Positions 44,860 to 54,218 of a stretch of DNA of 64,000 nt are shown here, piece by piece (within the stretch, counting starts at the first letter, position 1; each line of letters begins with the position of its first letter). The position numbers and the translations under genes were made by a program. The notes beneath the pieces were generated by a model, which saw only the letters and a program-made list of their open reading frames with translations, did not search any database and had not been told where the DNA came from. The stretch is from assembly GCF_002160525.1 (NCBI RefSeq), contig NZ_NFKT01000008.1, forward strand, positions 62,001 through 126,000, read 5' to 3'. Origin of the DNA: Lachnoclostridium sp. An169. GTDB taxonomy: Bacteria > Bacillota > Clostridia > Lachnospirales > Lachnospiraceae.

Positions 44860-45807
44860 TTATAGTTGTGAGTTGCAGTCTTTGTCAAGGGAGAAATGGA
44901 GGCTGTTTCTGGGGTGCTTTGTCTTGAGGATATCTTTCTGTTTGCTCATGGCAACGTGGGTGTAAATCTCTGTTGTGGTGATGGAGCTGTGACCGAGCAT
45001 TTTCTGGATATAGCGGATATCCACGTCCTCCTCGAGGAGAAATGTGGCGAATGAGTGGCGGAACATATGCGGGGTGATGTGCAGGCTGATGGAGGCGAGA
45101 GAAGCATATTTGCGCAGCATCAGCCGGACAGACTGTTCGGTGAGGCGTCTGCCGAAACGGTTTACGAAGAACCATCTGCCTTCCCGGATCTCCGAGGAAA
45201 AAGCGTGAATATAGTTGGAGAGGGCGAGTATGACTTCCGGATTTTCAATCTGGAGAATCCTCTCCTTGGCCCCTTTCCCGTGGAAGAGCAGCGAGTGATT
45301 TTGCATGTCCACCTGTTCCGGGGTGAGGGTGCAGAGTTCTGAGATCCGGGAACCGGTGGCGAACAGAAGCTCCGTGACCGCAATATCCCTGCACAGGGTC
45401 TTTTCCTGTAGTATAGTCATAGGTTCACGCTGCCTTTCATAGAGAGTCGAGAGAAATGTCTGAATTGTGTGGCGCGGAATGATCCGCGGCAGTTTCTGCG
45501 GTTCCCGGAACTGCAGATCGATCCTGGAGAAGGGATTCTGGTTCAGGATGTCTTCAAATTCCAGATAGTGGCAGAACGCCTTGATGCTTGCGATTTTCCG
45601 CTTTGTCGTTCTTGGCCTGAACTGCCGGTGAAGCGAGGTGACGTAATCATTGAGGGAATCCCTTGCAAATGGATCGCCGTAAGCTTCCATGAATTCTGCA
45701 AACTGGCCGAGATCGATCCGGTACGCCTTGAGGGTTTTCGGATCCAGCTCTTTGCGGTACTGGCAGTAGGTCAGATAAGTGGCTGTTAGTTCAGTTAGAT
45801 TTTTCAT
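44860..45807 (-). CDS. Tyrosine recombinase (XerC/D-like integrase)
   Basis: A 315-residue recombinase with an N-terminal SAM-like core-binding domain (TYLTYCQYRKELDPKTLKAY) and a catalytic domain with R154 in TGSRISEL, Lys in HGKGAKERI, H-x-x-R in HMFRHSF, His in LGHSSI and nucleophile Y282 in TEIYTHV. All catalytic residues are present. No phage or transposon genes and no clear attachment sites are near, so it may be a chromosomal Xer-like enzyme or a DNA-inversion enzyme. It starts after GGAGGG and is divergent from cvfB. Confidence 0.93.
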   Translation of the reverse strand: MKNLTELTATYLTYCQYRKELDPKTLKAYRIDLGQFAEFMEAYGDPFARDSLNDYVTSLHRQFRPRTTKRKIASIKAFCHYLEFEDILNQNPFSRIDLQFREPQKLPRIIPRHTIQTFLSTLYERQREPMTILQEKTLCRDIAVTELLFATGSRISELCTLTPEQVDMQNHSLLFHGKGAKERILQIENPEVILALSNYIHAFSSEIREGRWFFVNRFGRRLTEQSVRLMLRKYASLASISLHITPHMFRHSFATFLLEEDVDIRYIQKMLGHSSITTTEIYTHVAMSKQKDILKTKHPRNSLHFSLDKDCNSQL

Positions 45808-45878
45808 TTGTAACCCTCCATTTCATTTTTGTTTTGCGTTTAATTATACGGGAAAAAGAGATGGAGAGGAATTAACTC

Positions 45879-45907
45879 TTTACATTTCTGCGGCAATCTA
45901 TTAGATT
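45879..45907 (+). promoter_or_regulatory. Putative promoter of the S1 protein gene
   Basis: TTTACA (45879-45884) and TAGATT (45902-45907) are 17 bp apart, 63 bp before the start of the S1-domain gene. Confidence 0.5.
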
Positions 45908-45969
45908 AATGTATAGGAAAGATGGTCCGGACGGGCAGTGGCACAAAGGGCCGGGAATAGGAGAAAAGT

Positions 45970-46800
45970 ATGAGATTAGGAGAAAAACAGGTACTTACTG
46001 TTGTGAAGATCGTCGATTTCGGCGTATATCTGGGAAGTGATGAAGAGCGCGTGCTTCTTCCGAAGAAACAGGTTCCGGAAGGAATCGAGAAAGGAGATCC
46101 GGTGGAGGTTTTTCTGTATAAAGACTCCTCGGACCGTATGATCGCGACGACGAAGGAGCCGAAGCTGACTCTCGGGAAAATGGCGGTTCTGGATGTCGTC
46201 GATGTGGGGCGTGTGGGCGCGTTTCTGGACTGGGGGCTTGAGAAGGATCTGCTGCTCCCCTTCCGTGAGCAGACGGTGAAGGTGGAAAAGGGCGACAGAT
46301 GCCTTGTGAGCCTTTATATTGACAAGAGCGGAAGGCTCTGCGCGACGATGAAGGTCTATCCTCTTCTGAGGACGGATTCCCCTTATCAGAAGAATGACAC
46401 GGTGAAGGGAACCGTATATGAGATCAGCCGGGAATTCGGCGCTTTCGTGGCGGTTGACAACTGCTTCTCCGCATTGATTCCGCGCCGGGAGATGTACGGG
46501 AGAATCCGGATCGGCGATGAAGTTGAGGCGAGAGTGGCTGCGGTGAAATCAGACGGAAAACTGGATTTAAGTGTCCGCGGCAGGATCCCGGAGCAGATGG
46601 ATGAGGATGCCCGGCAGATCATGGAACAGATTGAAAAGCGGGGAGGAGAACTCCCGTTTACGGACAAGGCGGACCCGGAACGGATCCGGGCGGAATTCGG
46701 CCTGAGCAAGGCGGCTTTTAAGAGAGCGGTGGGACGGCTCCTGAAACAGGGGAAGATCCGGATCGACGAAAATCAGGGGAAAATCTTGAAAACCAGATGA
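45970..46800 (+). CDS. cvfB: S1 RNA-binding domain protein, CvfB family
   Basis: A 276-residue cytoplasmic protein with three S1-like OB-fold modules in tandem (VVKIVDFGVYLGSDEERVLL; VLDVVDVGRVGAFLDWGLEK; VYEISREFGAFVAVDNCFSA) and a C-terminal winged helix (RIRAEFGLSKAAFKRAVGRL). This is the layout of CvfB/YitL, an RNA-binding regulator of virulence and RNA turnover in Firmicutes. It starts after AGGAGAAAA. The promoter for the following genes overlaps its 3' end. Confidence 0.9.
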   Translation: MRLGEKQVLTVVKIVDFGVYLGSDEERVLLPKKQVPEGIEKGDPVEVFLYKDSSDRMIATTKEPKLTLGKMAVLDVVDVGRVGAFLDWGLEKDLLLPFREQTVKVEKGDRCLVSLYIDKSGRLCATMKVYPLLRTDSPYQKNDTVKGTVYEISREFGAFVAVDNCFSALIPRREMYGRIRIGDEVEARVAAVKSDGKLDLSVRGRIPEQMDEDARQIMEQIEKRGGELPFTDKADPERIRAEFGLSKAAFKRAVGRLLKQGKIRIDENQGKILKTR

Positions 46801-46813
46801 AATCGGTTATAAT
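46786..46813 (+). promoter_or_regulatory. Promoter of the HPr-like/dnaE transcript
   Basis: TTGAAA (46786-46791) and TATAAT (46808-46813) are 16 bp apart. The -35 box lies in the last codons of the S1 protein gene and the -10 box just after its stop. Confidence 0.6.
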
Positions 46814-46841
46814 GAGAAGAAGACAGAAGGGAGAATGAACG

Positions 46842-47081
46842 ATGAAAGTTCATAATATAACAGATATAGAAGGCTTTTTCAAAGTGGTTGACCAGTGCAG
46901 GGGCAGGGTGGAGCTTATTACCGGTGAAGGAGACAGACTGAATCTGAAATCAAAGCTCTCCCAGTATGTTTCCATGGCAAATATTTTCTCAAACGGAGAG
47001 ATACCCGAGCTTGAGCTGATTGCGGAGGAGCAGGAAGATGCGGACCGGCTGAGCCGCTTTATCAATGGCGGAACAAAATAG
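46842..47081 (+). CDS. HPr-like domain protein lacking the phospho-histidine
   Basis: A 79-residue protein with the length and pattern of the HPr phosphocarrier: DRLNLKSKLSQYVSMANIFS corresponds to the helix-2 region with the KS of the Ser46 segment, and ELELIAEEQEDADRLSRFI to strand 4 and helix 3. The active-site His15 region is absent (NITDIEGFFKVVDQCRG). It cannot serve as a normal PTS carrier and may be a regulatory relative. It sits 129 bp upstream of dnaE. Start supported by AGGGAGAAT. Confidence 0.65.
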   Translation: MKVHNITDIEGFFKVVDQCRGRVELITGEGDRLNLKSKLSQYVSMANIFSNGEIPELELIAEEQEDADRLSRFINGGTK

Positions 47082-47210
47082 TTCCGCGCAGGGAAAATCA
47101 GTTTTTTGATGATATGGAGATCGACTTCCGGTACTGGCTGCCGGAAGTTTTTATTCATGGCAGCGGAAGGCTTGCAGTGCGTGCCGTCTGCTGGCTGACA
47201 GAGGTGGAAA

Positions 47211-50200
47211 ATGAGTTTTGTACATTTGCATGTCCATACAGAGTACAGTCTGCTGGACGGTTCCAACAAGATTAAGGAGTATGTGTCCCGGGTGAAAGAA
47301 CTGGGGATGAACAGTGCTGCCATCACGGATCACGGGGTGATGTACGGTGTCATTGATTTTTACCGGGAGGCGAGAAAACAGGGGATCAACCCGATTCTGG
47401 GATGCGAGGTCTATGTGGCGCCGAACTCCCGGTTTGACAGAGAGGTGACGGGCGGAGACGACCGCTATTATCACCTGGTTCTGCTTGCGGAGAACAATGA
47501 GGGGTACGCCAATCTGACGAAGATCGTTTCCAAAGGGTTCGTGGAAGGTTACTATTATAAACCCAGGGTGGACAAAGAACTTCTGCGGCAGTACCACAGC
47601 GGGATTATCGCGTTAAGCGCCTGCCTGGCAGGGGAGATCCCGCGCTATATTCAGAAAGGGCTCTATGAGGAAGCAAAGAAGGCAGCCCTTGAGTACCGGG
47701 ACATCTTCGGGGAGGGAAACTTCTTCCTGGAACTGCAGAATCACGGGATACCGGATCAGATGCTTGTCAACCAGCAGCTTCTGAAGATGTCGGAAGAGAC
47801 AGGGATCGGGCTTGTGGCGACGAACGATGTCCACTATACCTACGCGGAGGACGCGAAACCTCATGATATCCTTCTGTGTATCCAGACCGGCAAGAAGCTC
47901 TCGGACGAGAACCGCATGCGCTATGAAGGGGGACAGTACTTTGTAAAGTCTCCCGAAGAGATGGCGCAGTTGTTCCCCTACGCCCTTCAGGCACTGGAAA
48001 ATACCCAGAAGATTGCCGACCGCTGTCACGTTGAGATCGAATTCGGAGTCACAAAGCTGCCGAAATATGATGTGCCGGAAGGTTATACCTCCTGGGAATA
48101 TCTGCAGAAGCTCTGCTATGAAGGACTGGAAAAGAGATACGGGAATCCCTCGGATGAGTTGAGGGAACGCCTGGACTACGAACTCGGCACCATCCGGAAT
48201 ATGGGGTATGTGGACTACTTTCTGATTGTGTGGGACTTTATCAAATATGCCAAGGATCACGGGATCGCCGTGGGACCGGGGCGCGGGTCCGCAGCCGGGA
48301 GTATCGTCTCCTACTGCCTGGGGATTACCACCATCGATCCCATCCGTTATCAGCTCCTCTTTGAGCGTTTCCTGAATCCGGAGCGTGTGTCCATGCCCGA
48401 TATCGACGTGGATTTCTGTTTTGAGAGACGGCAGGAAGTGATCGATTATGTGGTGCGCAAATACGGAAAAGACCGGGTGGTGCAGATTGTCACATTCGGT
48501 ACCCTGGCAGCCCGGGGTGTAATCCGTGATGTGGGACGTGTTATGGATCTGCCCTATGCGTTTGTGGATTCCATTGCCAAGATGATTCCCCAGGAACTCA
48601 ACATTACCATAGACAAGGCGCTCCAGGAGAATCCGGAACTGAGGAGAACCTATGAAAATGACGAGCAGGTGAAGACTCTCATTGATATGGCAAAGCGCCT
48701 GGAGGGGCTTCCGCGCCACAGTTCCATGCATGCGGCGGGCGTGGTGATCAGCCAGAAGTCTGTGGATGAGTATGTGCCGCTCTCCCGGGCGGCAGACGGC
48801 ACGATCGTCACTCAGTTCACCATGACCACACTGGAAGAACTGGGGCTTCTGAAAATGGATTTCCTGGGCTTAAGAACTCTGACTGTGATCCAGAACGCAG
48901 TGGAGATGGCGAGAAAAAAAGATCCGGATCTGAATATGGAAAAGATCGACTACGATGACCAGAAGGTGATGGATTATATCGGCACGGGAAAGACGGACGG
49001 AATCTTTCAGCTGGAGAGTGCGGGGATGAAAGGATTCATGAAGGAACTGAAGCCCCACAGCCTGGAAGATATCATCGCCGGTATCTCACTGTACCGCCCG
49101 GGACCGATGGATTTCATCCCGCAGTATATCAAGGGAAAGAACGACCGGTCCTCCATTACCTACGACTGTCCCCAGCTCCAGCCGATCCTGGAGCCCACCT
49201 ACGGGTGTATTGTATATCAGGAGCAGGTTATGCAGATCGTGCGTGATCTGGCGGGATACACCCTCGGGCGGAGTGACCTCCTGCGGCGTGCCATGTCCAA
49301 GAAAAAAGGGGATGTGATGCAGAGGGAACGGCAGATCTTTGTCTACGGGGACGAGGAAAACAATGTGCCGGGCTGTATAAAGAACGGTATCGATGAGAAG
49401 ACTGCCAACAAGATCTACGATGAGATGATCGATTTCGCGAAATATGCTTTCAACAAGTCCCACGCGGCGGCTTATGCCGTTGTGGCGTATCAGACCGCGT
49501 GGCTGAAATATTACTATCCGGTGGAATTCATGGCGGCTCTCATGACTTCCGTGATTGAAAATCCCTCAAAGGTGGCAGAATATATCTATGCCTGCCGTCA
49601 GATGAATATTAAGATCCTGCCGCCGGATATCAACAAAGGGGAAGCGCAGTTTTCCGTGGACAACGGAAACATCCGTTACGGTCTGGCTGCCATTAAGAGT
49701 ATCGGCAAGCCGGTGATCCAGGCGATTGTGGAAGAGAGGGAGGCTTTCGGCCCCTTTAAGAATCTGGAGGATTTCATTACAAGAATGTCCTCGAAAGACG
49801 CCCTCAATAAGCGTGCCATCGAGAATTTTATCAAGGCGGGCGCCCTCGATACACTGGGGGGCACGAGAAAGCAGTTTATGAGCATCTACGTGCAGATCGT
49901 GGAACATGTAAACCAGGAGAAGAAGTACTCCATGGCGGGGCAGATGAGCCTTTTTGATATGGCGACTGACGAACAGAAAGCGGATTTCCAGATCCGTCTT
50001 CCGGATGTAGGGGAGTATTCAAAGGAAAATCTCCTTGCATTTGAAAAAGAGGTGCTGGGCATCTACATCAGCGGTCATCCTCTTGAAGAATACGAGGAAA
50101 AGTGGAAAAAGAGCATCACTGCAACGACAGCAGATTTCCAGCCGGATGAGGAGACCGGACGCACAAAGGTGCGGGACGGCGCGAAAGAGGTGATCGGCGG

Positions 50201-50684
50201 GATGATCACGGACAAGACGGTGAAGCATACCAGAACCAATCAGATGATGGCGTTTGTCACCCTGGAGGATCTGCTGGGAACCGTGGAAGTCGTGGTTTTC
50301 CCCCGGGATTATGAGAAGAACCGGGATAATCTGGAGATTGACAGCAAGGTGTTTATCCGGGGAAGGGTGTCTGAGGAGGACGAGAAGGCGAGCAAGCTGA
50401 TCTGTGAGAAAGTGATTCCTTTTGAGCAGACAAAGAGAGAACTGTGGATTAAGTTCCCGGACAAAGCCTCCTACATGGATGAGGAACAGATCGTATACGG
50501 ATATCTGGCGGATTCCGAGGGGGACGATGAAGTGGTGATCTACTGTGCAAAGGAGCGGGCGGTCAAGCGTCTGCCGAGGAACCGGAATATCCGGATTAAC
50601 CCGCAGATTTTAAGCAGATTGATGAATCATTACGGGGAAAGCCGCGTAAAAGTGGTTGAAAAAGCTATTGAAAACAAATTCTAA
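47211..50684 (+). CDS. dnaE: DNA polymerase III subunit alpha
   Basis: A 1157-residue replicative polymerase of the DnaE type. It opens with the PHP domain (SFVHLHVHTEYSLLDGSNKI), continues with the PolIII palm bearing the catalytic PDIDVDF at 396-402, finger motifs (GPGRGSAAGSIVSY, MHAAGVVISQ), a helix-hairpin-helix region and a C-terminal OB fold (ITDKTVKHTRTNQMMAFVTL). Length fits the bacterial family. It acts in chromosome replication; Firmicutes also carry PolC. The pfkA gene follows, an order common in Lachnospiraceae. Confidence 0.98.
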   Translation: MSFVHLHVHTEYSLLDGSNKIKEYVSRVKELGMNSAAITDHGVMYGVIDFYREARKQGINPILGCEVYVAPNSRFDREVTGGDDRYYHLVLLAENNEGYANLTKIVSKGFVEGYYYKPRVDKELLRQYHSGIIALSACLAGEIPRYIQKGLYEEAKKAALEYRDIFGEGNFFLELQNHGIPDQMLVNQQLLKMSEETGIGLVATNDVHYTYAEDAKPHDILLCIQTGKKLSDENRMRYEGGQYFVKSPEEMAQLFPYALQALENTQKIADRCHVEIEFGVTKLPKYDVPEGYTSWEYLQKLCYEGLEKRYGNPSDELRERLDYELGTIRNMGYVDYFLIVWDFIKYAKDHGIAVGPGRGSAAGSIVSYCLGITTIDPIRYQLLFERFLNPERVSMPDIDVDFCFERRQEVIDYVVRKYGKDRVVQIVTFGTLAARGVIRDVGRVMDLPYAFVDSIAKMIPQELNITIDKALQENPELRRTYENDEQVKTLIDMAKRLEGLPRHSSMHAAGVVISQKSVDEYVPLSRAADGTIVTQFTMTTLEELGLLKMDFLGLRTLTVIQNAVEMARKKDPDLNMEKIDYDDQKVMDYIGTGKTDGIFQLESAGMKGFMKELKPHSLEDIIAGISLYRPGPMDFIPQYIKGKNDRSSITYDCPQLQPILEPTYGCIVYQEQVMQIVRDLAGYTLGRSDLLRRAMSKKKGDVMQRERQIFVYGDEENNVPGCIKNGIDEKTANKIYDEMIDFAKYAFNKSHAAAYAVVAYQTAWLKYYYPVEFMAALMTSVIENPSKVAEYIYACRQMNIKILPPDINKGEAQFSVDNGNIRYGLAAIKSIGKPVIQAIVEEREAFGPFKNLEDFITRMSSKDALNKRAIENFIKAGALDTLGGTRKQFMSIYVQIVEHVNQEKKYSMAGQMSLFDMATDEQKADFQIRLPDVGEYSKENLLAFEKEVLGIYISGHPLEEYEEKWKKSITATTADFQPDEETGRTKVRDGAKEVIGGMITDKTVKHTRTNQMMAFVTLEDLLGTVEVVVFPRDYEKNRDNLEIDSKVFIRGRVSEEDEKASKLICEKVIPFEQTKRELWIKFPDKASYMDEEQIVYGYLADSEGDDEVVIYCAKERAVKRLPRNRNIRINPQILSRLMNHYGESRVKVVEKAIENKF

Positions 50685-50773
50685 ATAAGGTAGAATATTC
50701 TCGAAATTGTTAAAAAATAAGCAATTTCAGGGTTTGGAAGTAAGATGACTTTTTTGGAAAGGTGGAGAAGAAC

Positions 50774-51784
50774 ATGGCAGAGACAGATAAGGAAAAATTT
50801 TTGGATGAAATTGAAGACAGCATCCGTACAATCGGTGTCCTTACCAGCGGCGGCGATGCTCCGGGAATGAATGCGGCGATCCGTGCAGTTGTGAGAAGAG
50901 CCCTCTCAAAAGGACTGAAGGTTCGCGGAATCCGCAGAGGATATCACGGACTCCTCAAAGAGGAGATTATCGATCTGTCGGCGCGTGACGTGTCCGATAC
51001 GATTCAGAGGGGCGGTACCATTCTCCAGACTGCGCGTTGCAAATCCATGCGCACAGAGGAAGGACAGCAGAAGGCTGCGGCAATCTGCAAGAAATATGGC
51101 ATTGACGGTCTTGTGGTTATCGGTGGAGACGGTTCTTTCGCCGGAGCACAGAAAATTGCGAATCTGGGTGTAAATACGATCGGTATTCCGGGAACGATCG
51201 ATCTGGACATTGCCTGTACAGATTATACAATCGGTTTTGACACAGCCGTAAATACAGCGATGGAAGCCATCGACAAGGTGCGCGACACATCCACATCCCA
51301 TGAGCGTTGCAGCATTATCGAGGTTATGGGACGTGACGCCGGATATCTGGCTCTGTGGTGCGGTATCGCAAACGGTGCGGAGAGAATCCTGATGCCGGAG
51401 GAGCATGACTTCAATGAGGAAGAGATCGTAAAGGATATTCTGGCAAGTAAGAAGCGCGGCAAGAAGAATTATATCATTATTAACGCAGAGGGAATCGGAG
51501 ATTCCATTAATATGGCGAAGAGAATCGAAAAGGCGACGGGCATGGAGACAAGAGCTACGATTCTCGGACACATGCAGCGCGGCGGAAGCCCGACATGTAA
51601 GGACCGTGTTTATGCATCTGTTATGGGTGTGATGGCAGTAGATCTGCTCTGCGCAGGTAAGACGAACAGAGTTGTCGGCTACAAGGACGGCAAGTTCGTA
51701 GACTATGATATCGAAGAAGCGCTGGCGATGAAGAAGAGTATATCCCAGTATGAATATGAGGTTGCCAAGACACTGGCGCTGTAA
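50774..51784 (+). CDS. pfkA: 6-phosphofructokinase
   Basis: A 336-residue ATP-dependent phosphofructokinase; the ATG at 50774 follows AAAGGTGGAG better than the GTG 12 bp earlier. Motifs are TSGGDAPGMNAAIRA (ATP site), IGGDGSFAGA, and the catalytic IPGTIDLDIACTD, where the usual TIDND is TIDLD. MGRDAGYLA and ILGHMQRGG also fit the family. It makes fructose 1,6-bisphosphate in glycolysis. Possible PPi or ATP use cannot be settled, but GGDGS favours ATP. Confidence 0.97.
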   Translation: MAETDKEKFLDEIEDSIRTIGVLTSGGDAPGMNAAIRAVVRRALSKGLKVRGIRRGYHGLLKEEIIDLSARDVSDTIQRGGTILQTARCKSMRTEEGQQKAAAICKKYGIDGLVVIGGDGSFAGAQKIANLGVNTIGIPGTIDLDIACTDYTIGFDTAVNTAMEAIDKVRDTSTSHERCSIIEVMGRDAGYLALWCGIANGAERILMPEEHDFNEEEIVKDILASKKRGKKNYIIINAEGIGDSINMAKRIEKATGMETRATILGHMQRGGSPTCKDRVYASVMGVMAVDLLCAGKTNRVVGYKDGKFVDYDIEEALAMKKSISQYEYEVAKTLAL

Positions 51785-51810
51785 GAAAGATATTCAGGAG
51801 AGTATAAGAC

Positions 51811-52638
51811 GTGAGTTTGGAGAGCAGGAAAACAGCTCCGGTCGGAGTGTTTGATTCGGGAGTCGGCGGGCTGACGGTTGCAAGGGAGATCTCAAGACAG
51901 CTTCCGCTGGAGAATATTGTATATTTCGGAGATACGGCCCGCGTTCCCTATGGAAGCAAGTCGCAGAATACGATTATCCGCTTTTCGGAGCAGATTATCC
52001 GTTTCCTTAAGACAAAAGGAGTCAAGGCGATTGTGATCGCCTGCAATACGGCCAGCGCACTGGCACTGGACGCTGTCAAGGATGAGTTTGACATCCCTGT
52101 TATGGGGGTGGTCATTCCGGGTGCCAGAGCGGCGGTTGAAGCGACGAAAAAGCGCAAGGTCGGCGTCGTGGGGACGGATGCCACTGTCCAGAGCGGTATG
52201 TATACAAAGATCATTCACGGCATGGCGCCGGATATCGAAGTGATCGAGAAGGCATGCCCCCTCTTTGTACCCCTTGTGGAGGAAGGATTTAAAGAACATC
52301 ATGTGACACAGGAAGTGATCGAATTTTATCTGGAATCCATGCGCAGCACCGGTATTGACGCCATGATCCTGGGCTGCACTCATTATCCTCTCCTGCGCTC
52401 CAGAATTCGTGACTATATGGGAAAAGATATTCAGATTGTGAATCCTGCCTATGAGACCGCCATGGATCTCAAGGCGCTTCTCAGGGAACAGAACATGGAA
52501 AACGACGGGACAACCGCGCAGCACAGCAGATATGAATTCTATGTCAGCGATATGGCGGAGAAGTTCAGAAAGTTTGCAAATACAGTGATGCCCTTTGATG
52601 TCCCGACAACAAATGTGGTAAATATTGAGGAATATTAG
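51811..52638 (+). CDS. murI: Glutamate racemase
   Basis: A 275-residue cofactor-independent racemase supplying D-glutamate for peptidoglycan. It shows FDSGVGGLTVAREI, the first catalytic Cys in VIACNTASALA and the second in LGCTHYPLLR, plus GDTARVPYG. The start is GTG at 51811 after AGGAGAG. It follows pfkA by 26 bp and precedes a DUF1934 gene by 2 bp, so these form an operon. Confidence 0.97.
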   Translation: MSLESRKTAPVGVFDSGVGGLTVAREISRQLPLENIVYFGDTARVPYGSKSQNTIIRFSEQIIRFLKTKGVKAIVIACNTASALALDAVKDEFDIPVMGVVIPGARAAVEATKKRKVGVVGTDATVQSGMYTKIIHGMAPDIEVIEKACPLFVPLVEEGFKEHHVTQEVIEFYLESMRSTGIDAMILGCTHYPLLRSRIRDYMGKDIQIVNPAYETAMDLKALLREQNMENDGTTAQHSRYEFYVSDMAEKFRKFANTVMPFDVPTTNVVNIEEY

Positions 52639-52640
52639 AG

Positions 52641-53126
52641 ATGAAGAAAGATGTACTGGTCAGTATTTCCGGAACCCACATCGGTGTTGTAGCGCAGATG
52701 GAGGATATGCCGGCGGGACCGCAGGATGAAGAGGAAGCGATCGAGATCGTGACTCCTGCAAGTTATTACTGCCGGAACGGCAAACATTATGTTCTTTTTG
52801 ATGAAGTGATCGAAGGGATGAGCGGAACGATCAAAAACAGGATCAAGATCAACGGAACGGACAGCCTGGAGATTATGAAAACAGGGCTTTCCAACTCCCA
52901 TATGATTTTTGAAAAGAACAAGAAAAACCTGAGTTATTACCGGACTCCTTACGGACAGCTCCTGATCGGCGTGAATACGCGGAATATGGAGATCAGTTAT
53001 GAGGAGGACAAGATTGACATCCGGGTGGATTATGAGCTGGATGTCAACCATGCACCGCTTGCAGACTGCAGTGTGAAGATGAACATTATGTCCAAGGACA
53101 GCGGTGAATTTTCGGTGCTGAGCTGA
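52641..53126 (+). CDS. DUF1934 family protein
   Basis: A 161-residue protein of the DUF1934/YwiB type, a small calycin-like beta-barrel (EAIEIVTPASYYCRNGKHYV, SSHMIFEKNKKNLSYYRTPYG-like core, NMEISYEEDKIDIRVDYELD). The function is not established. It begins 2 bp after murI and is the last gene of the core operon. No signal peptide. Confidence 0.85.
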   Translation: MKKDVLVSISGTHIGVVAQMEDMPAGPQDEEEAIEIVTPASYYCRNGKHYVLFDEVIEGMSGTIKNRIKINGTDSLEIMKTGLSNSHMIFEKNKKNLSYYRTPYGQLLIGVNTRNMEISYEEDKIDIRVDYELDVNHAPLADCSVKMNIMSKDSGEFSVLS

Positions 53127-53128
53127 TT

Positions 53129-54052
53129 TTATCTGTATTTCCGGAAAAGGAATGCAGATTGTTCAAATGAATATCGCTTCTGTACACTGTCTGTCGGAAG
53201 AGCTGCCAGGATAAACGGCGGTTTTTCCGGCATTTTTTTGTATTCTTTTACCGTGCATCCGAGGTTTTTCAGAAACATCTGATTCAGGTAACGGCTGCTT
53301 GAGAATCCGGTTTCCAGGCAGATGTCAAGAATGCTCAGATCGGAAGAGTCTGCCAGGCGGAGCGCCTGCTCAAAACGGACCTGGTTCAGGTAATCCTGGA
53401 AGGAAATCCCCAGCATATTTTTGATAAAATGAGAAATATGACAGGCTGACACATGTTCCAGAGCCGCAATATCATCCAGTGCGATGTGTTCCGAATAGTG
53501 TTCTGCGATATAGTCCATGATCCGGTTAAGACGGCGGGAATTTTTCTTCGCTGCATCAGATTCCTTCTCGTTGGAGAAAGAAAAATGCGCAGCCGAGAGA
53601 ATCTCGTACATGGCGTCAAGAAGCAGGGCAGAACACCGCACGTCATTAAAGGGCCGGGCGGAAAAGTATACATCCGCGCAGTCCAGGAGAATGCGGTGAA
53701 GCGTGTTGTGGAGAGAACCGCTGCGGATAATATTGCTCTGCAGTGACAGAAAACCGAGCTGATGGTTGATTTTCCGGTAGAAATCCGTCTTTATCTGGAA
53801 AGCGAGGATCAGGTTCTTCTCTCCTGTGCCATGGAAAGAGTGAACCTGGTAGCGGGTGATCACATAGATATCACCGGGGCGGAGGCGGTGCTGCTCCTGT
53901 TCGGTAAACAGCAGAAGAGAGCCCTCCAGGAGAATTCCGATTTCCAGATCCTCGTGGCCGTGAGGGCTGCGGGAAGTCATCTCCACGAGAAAGATTTCCA
54001 GATGTTTCATAGTAGTGTGACGGACGATTTCAAACTCTTTTTTCTGCTCCAT
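53129..54052 (-). CDS. AraC family transcriptional regulator with cupin domain
   Basis: A regulator of about 307 residues from the ATG at 54052, which has GAGG ten bases upstream; the frame is open to 54106. A cupin domain (RSPHGHEDLEIGILLEGSLL, RPGDIYVITRYQVHSF) is followed by an AraC helix-turn-helix pair (ALEHVSACHISHFIKNMLGI, YLNQMFLKNLGCTVKEYKKM). It is divergent from the isomerase/kinase/aldolase operon at 54219 and is its likely regulator, with a sugar as ligand. Confidence 0.92.
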   Translation of the reverse strand: MEQKKEFEIVRHTTMKHLEIFLVEMTSRSPHGHEDLEIGILLEGSLLLFTEQEQHRLRPGDIYVITRYQVHSFHGTGEKNLILAFQIKTDFYRKINHQLGFLSLQSNIIRSGSLHNTLHRILLDCADVYFSARPFNDVRCSALLLDAMYEILSAAHFSFSNEKESDAAKKNSRRLNRIMDYIAEHYSEHIALDDIAALEHVSACHISHFIKNMLGISFQDYLNQVRFEQALRLADSSDLSILDICLETGFSSSRYLNQMFLKNLGCTVKEYKKMPEKPPFILAALPTDSVQKRYSFEQSAFLFRKYR

Positions 54053-54218
54053 GGATATTTGCCTCGTTTCTTTCAGGTGTTCATAGTATACCATATAATT
54101 CCGCAATATGGGATAGAGAAAACCGCAAGATTGTCATTTTTTCAAATCCCCTTTCTGGTATAACAGAATTATAGAAATCCCAGGGCGCCGGGACGGAAAA
54201 CAGAAGGAGGATATAGCA

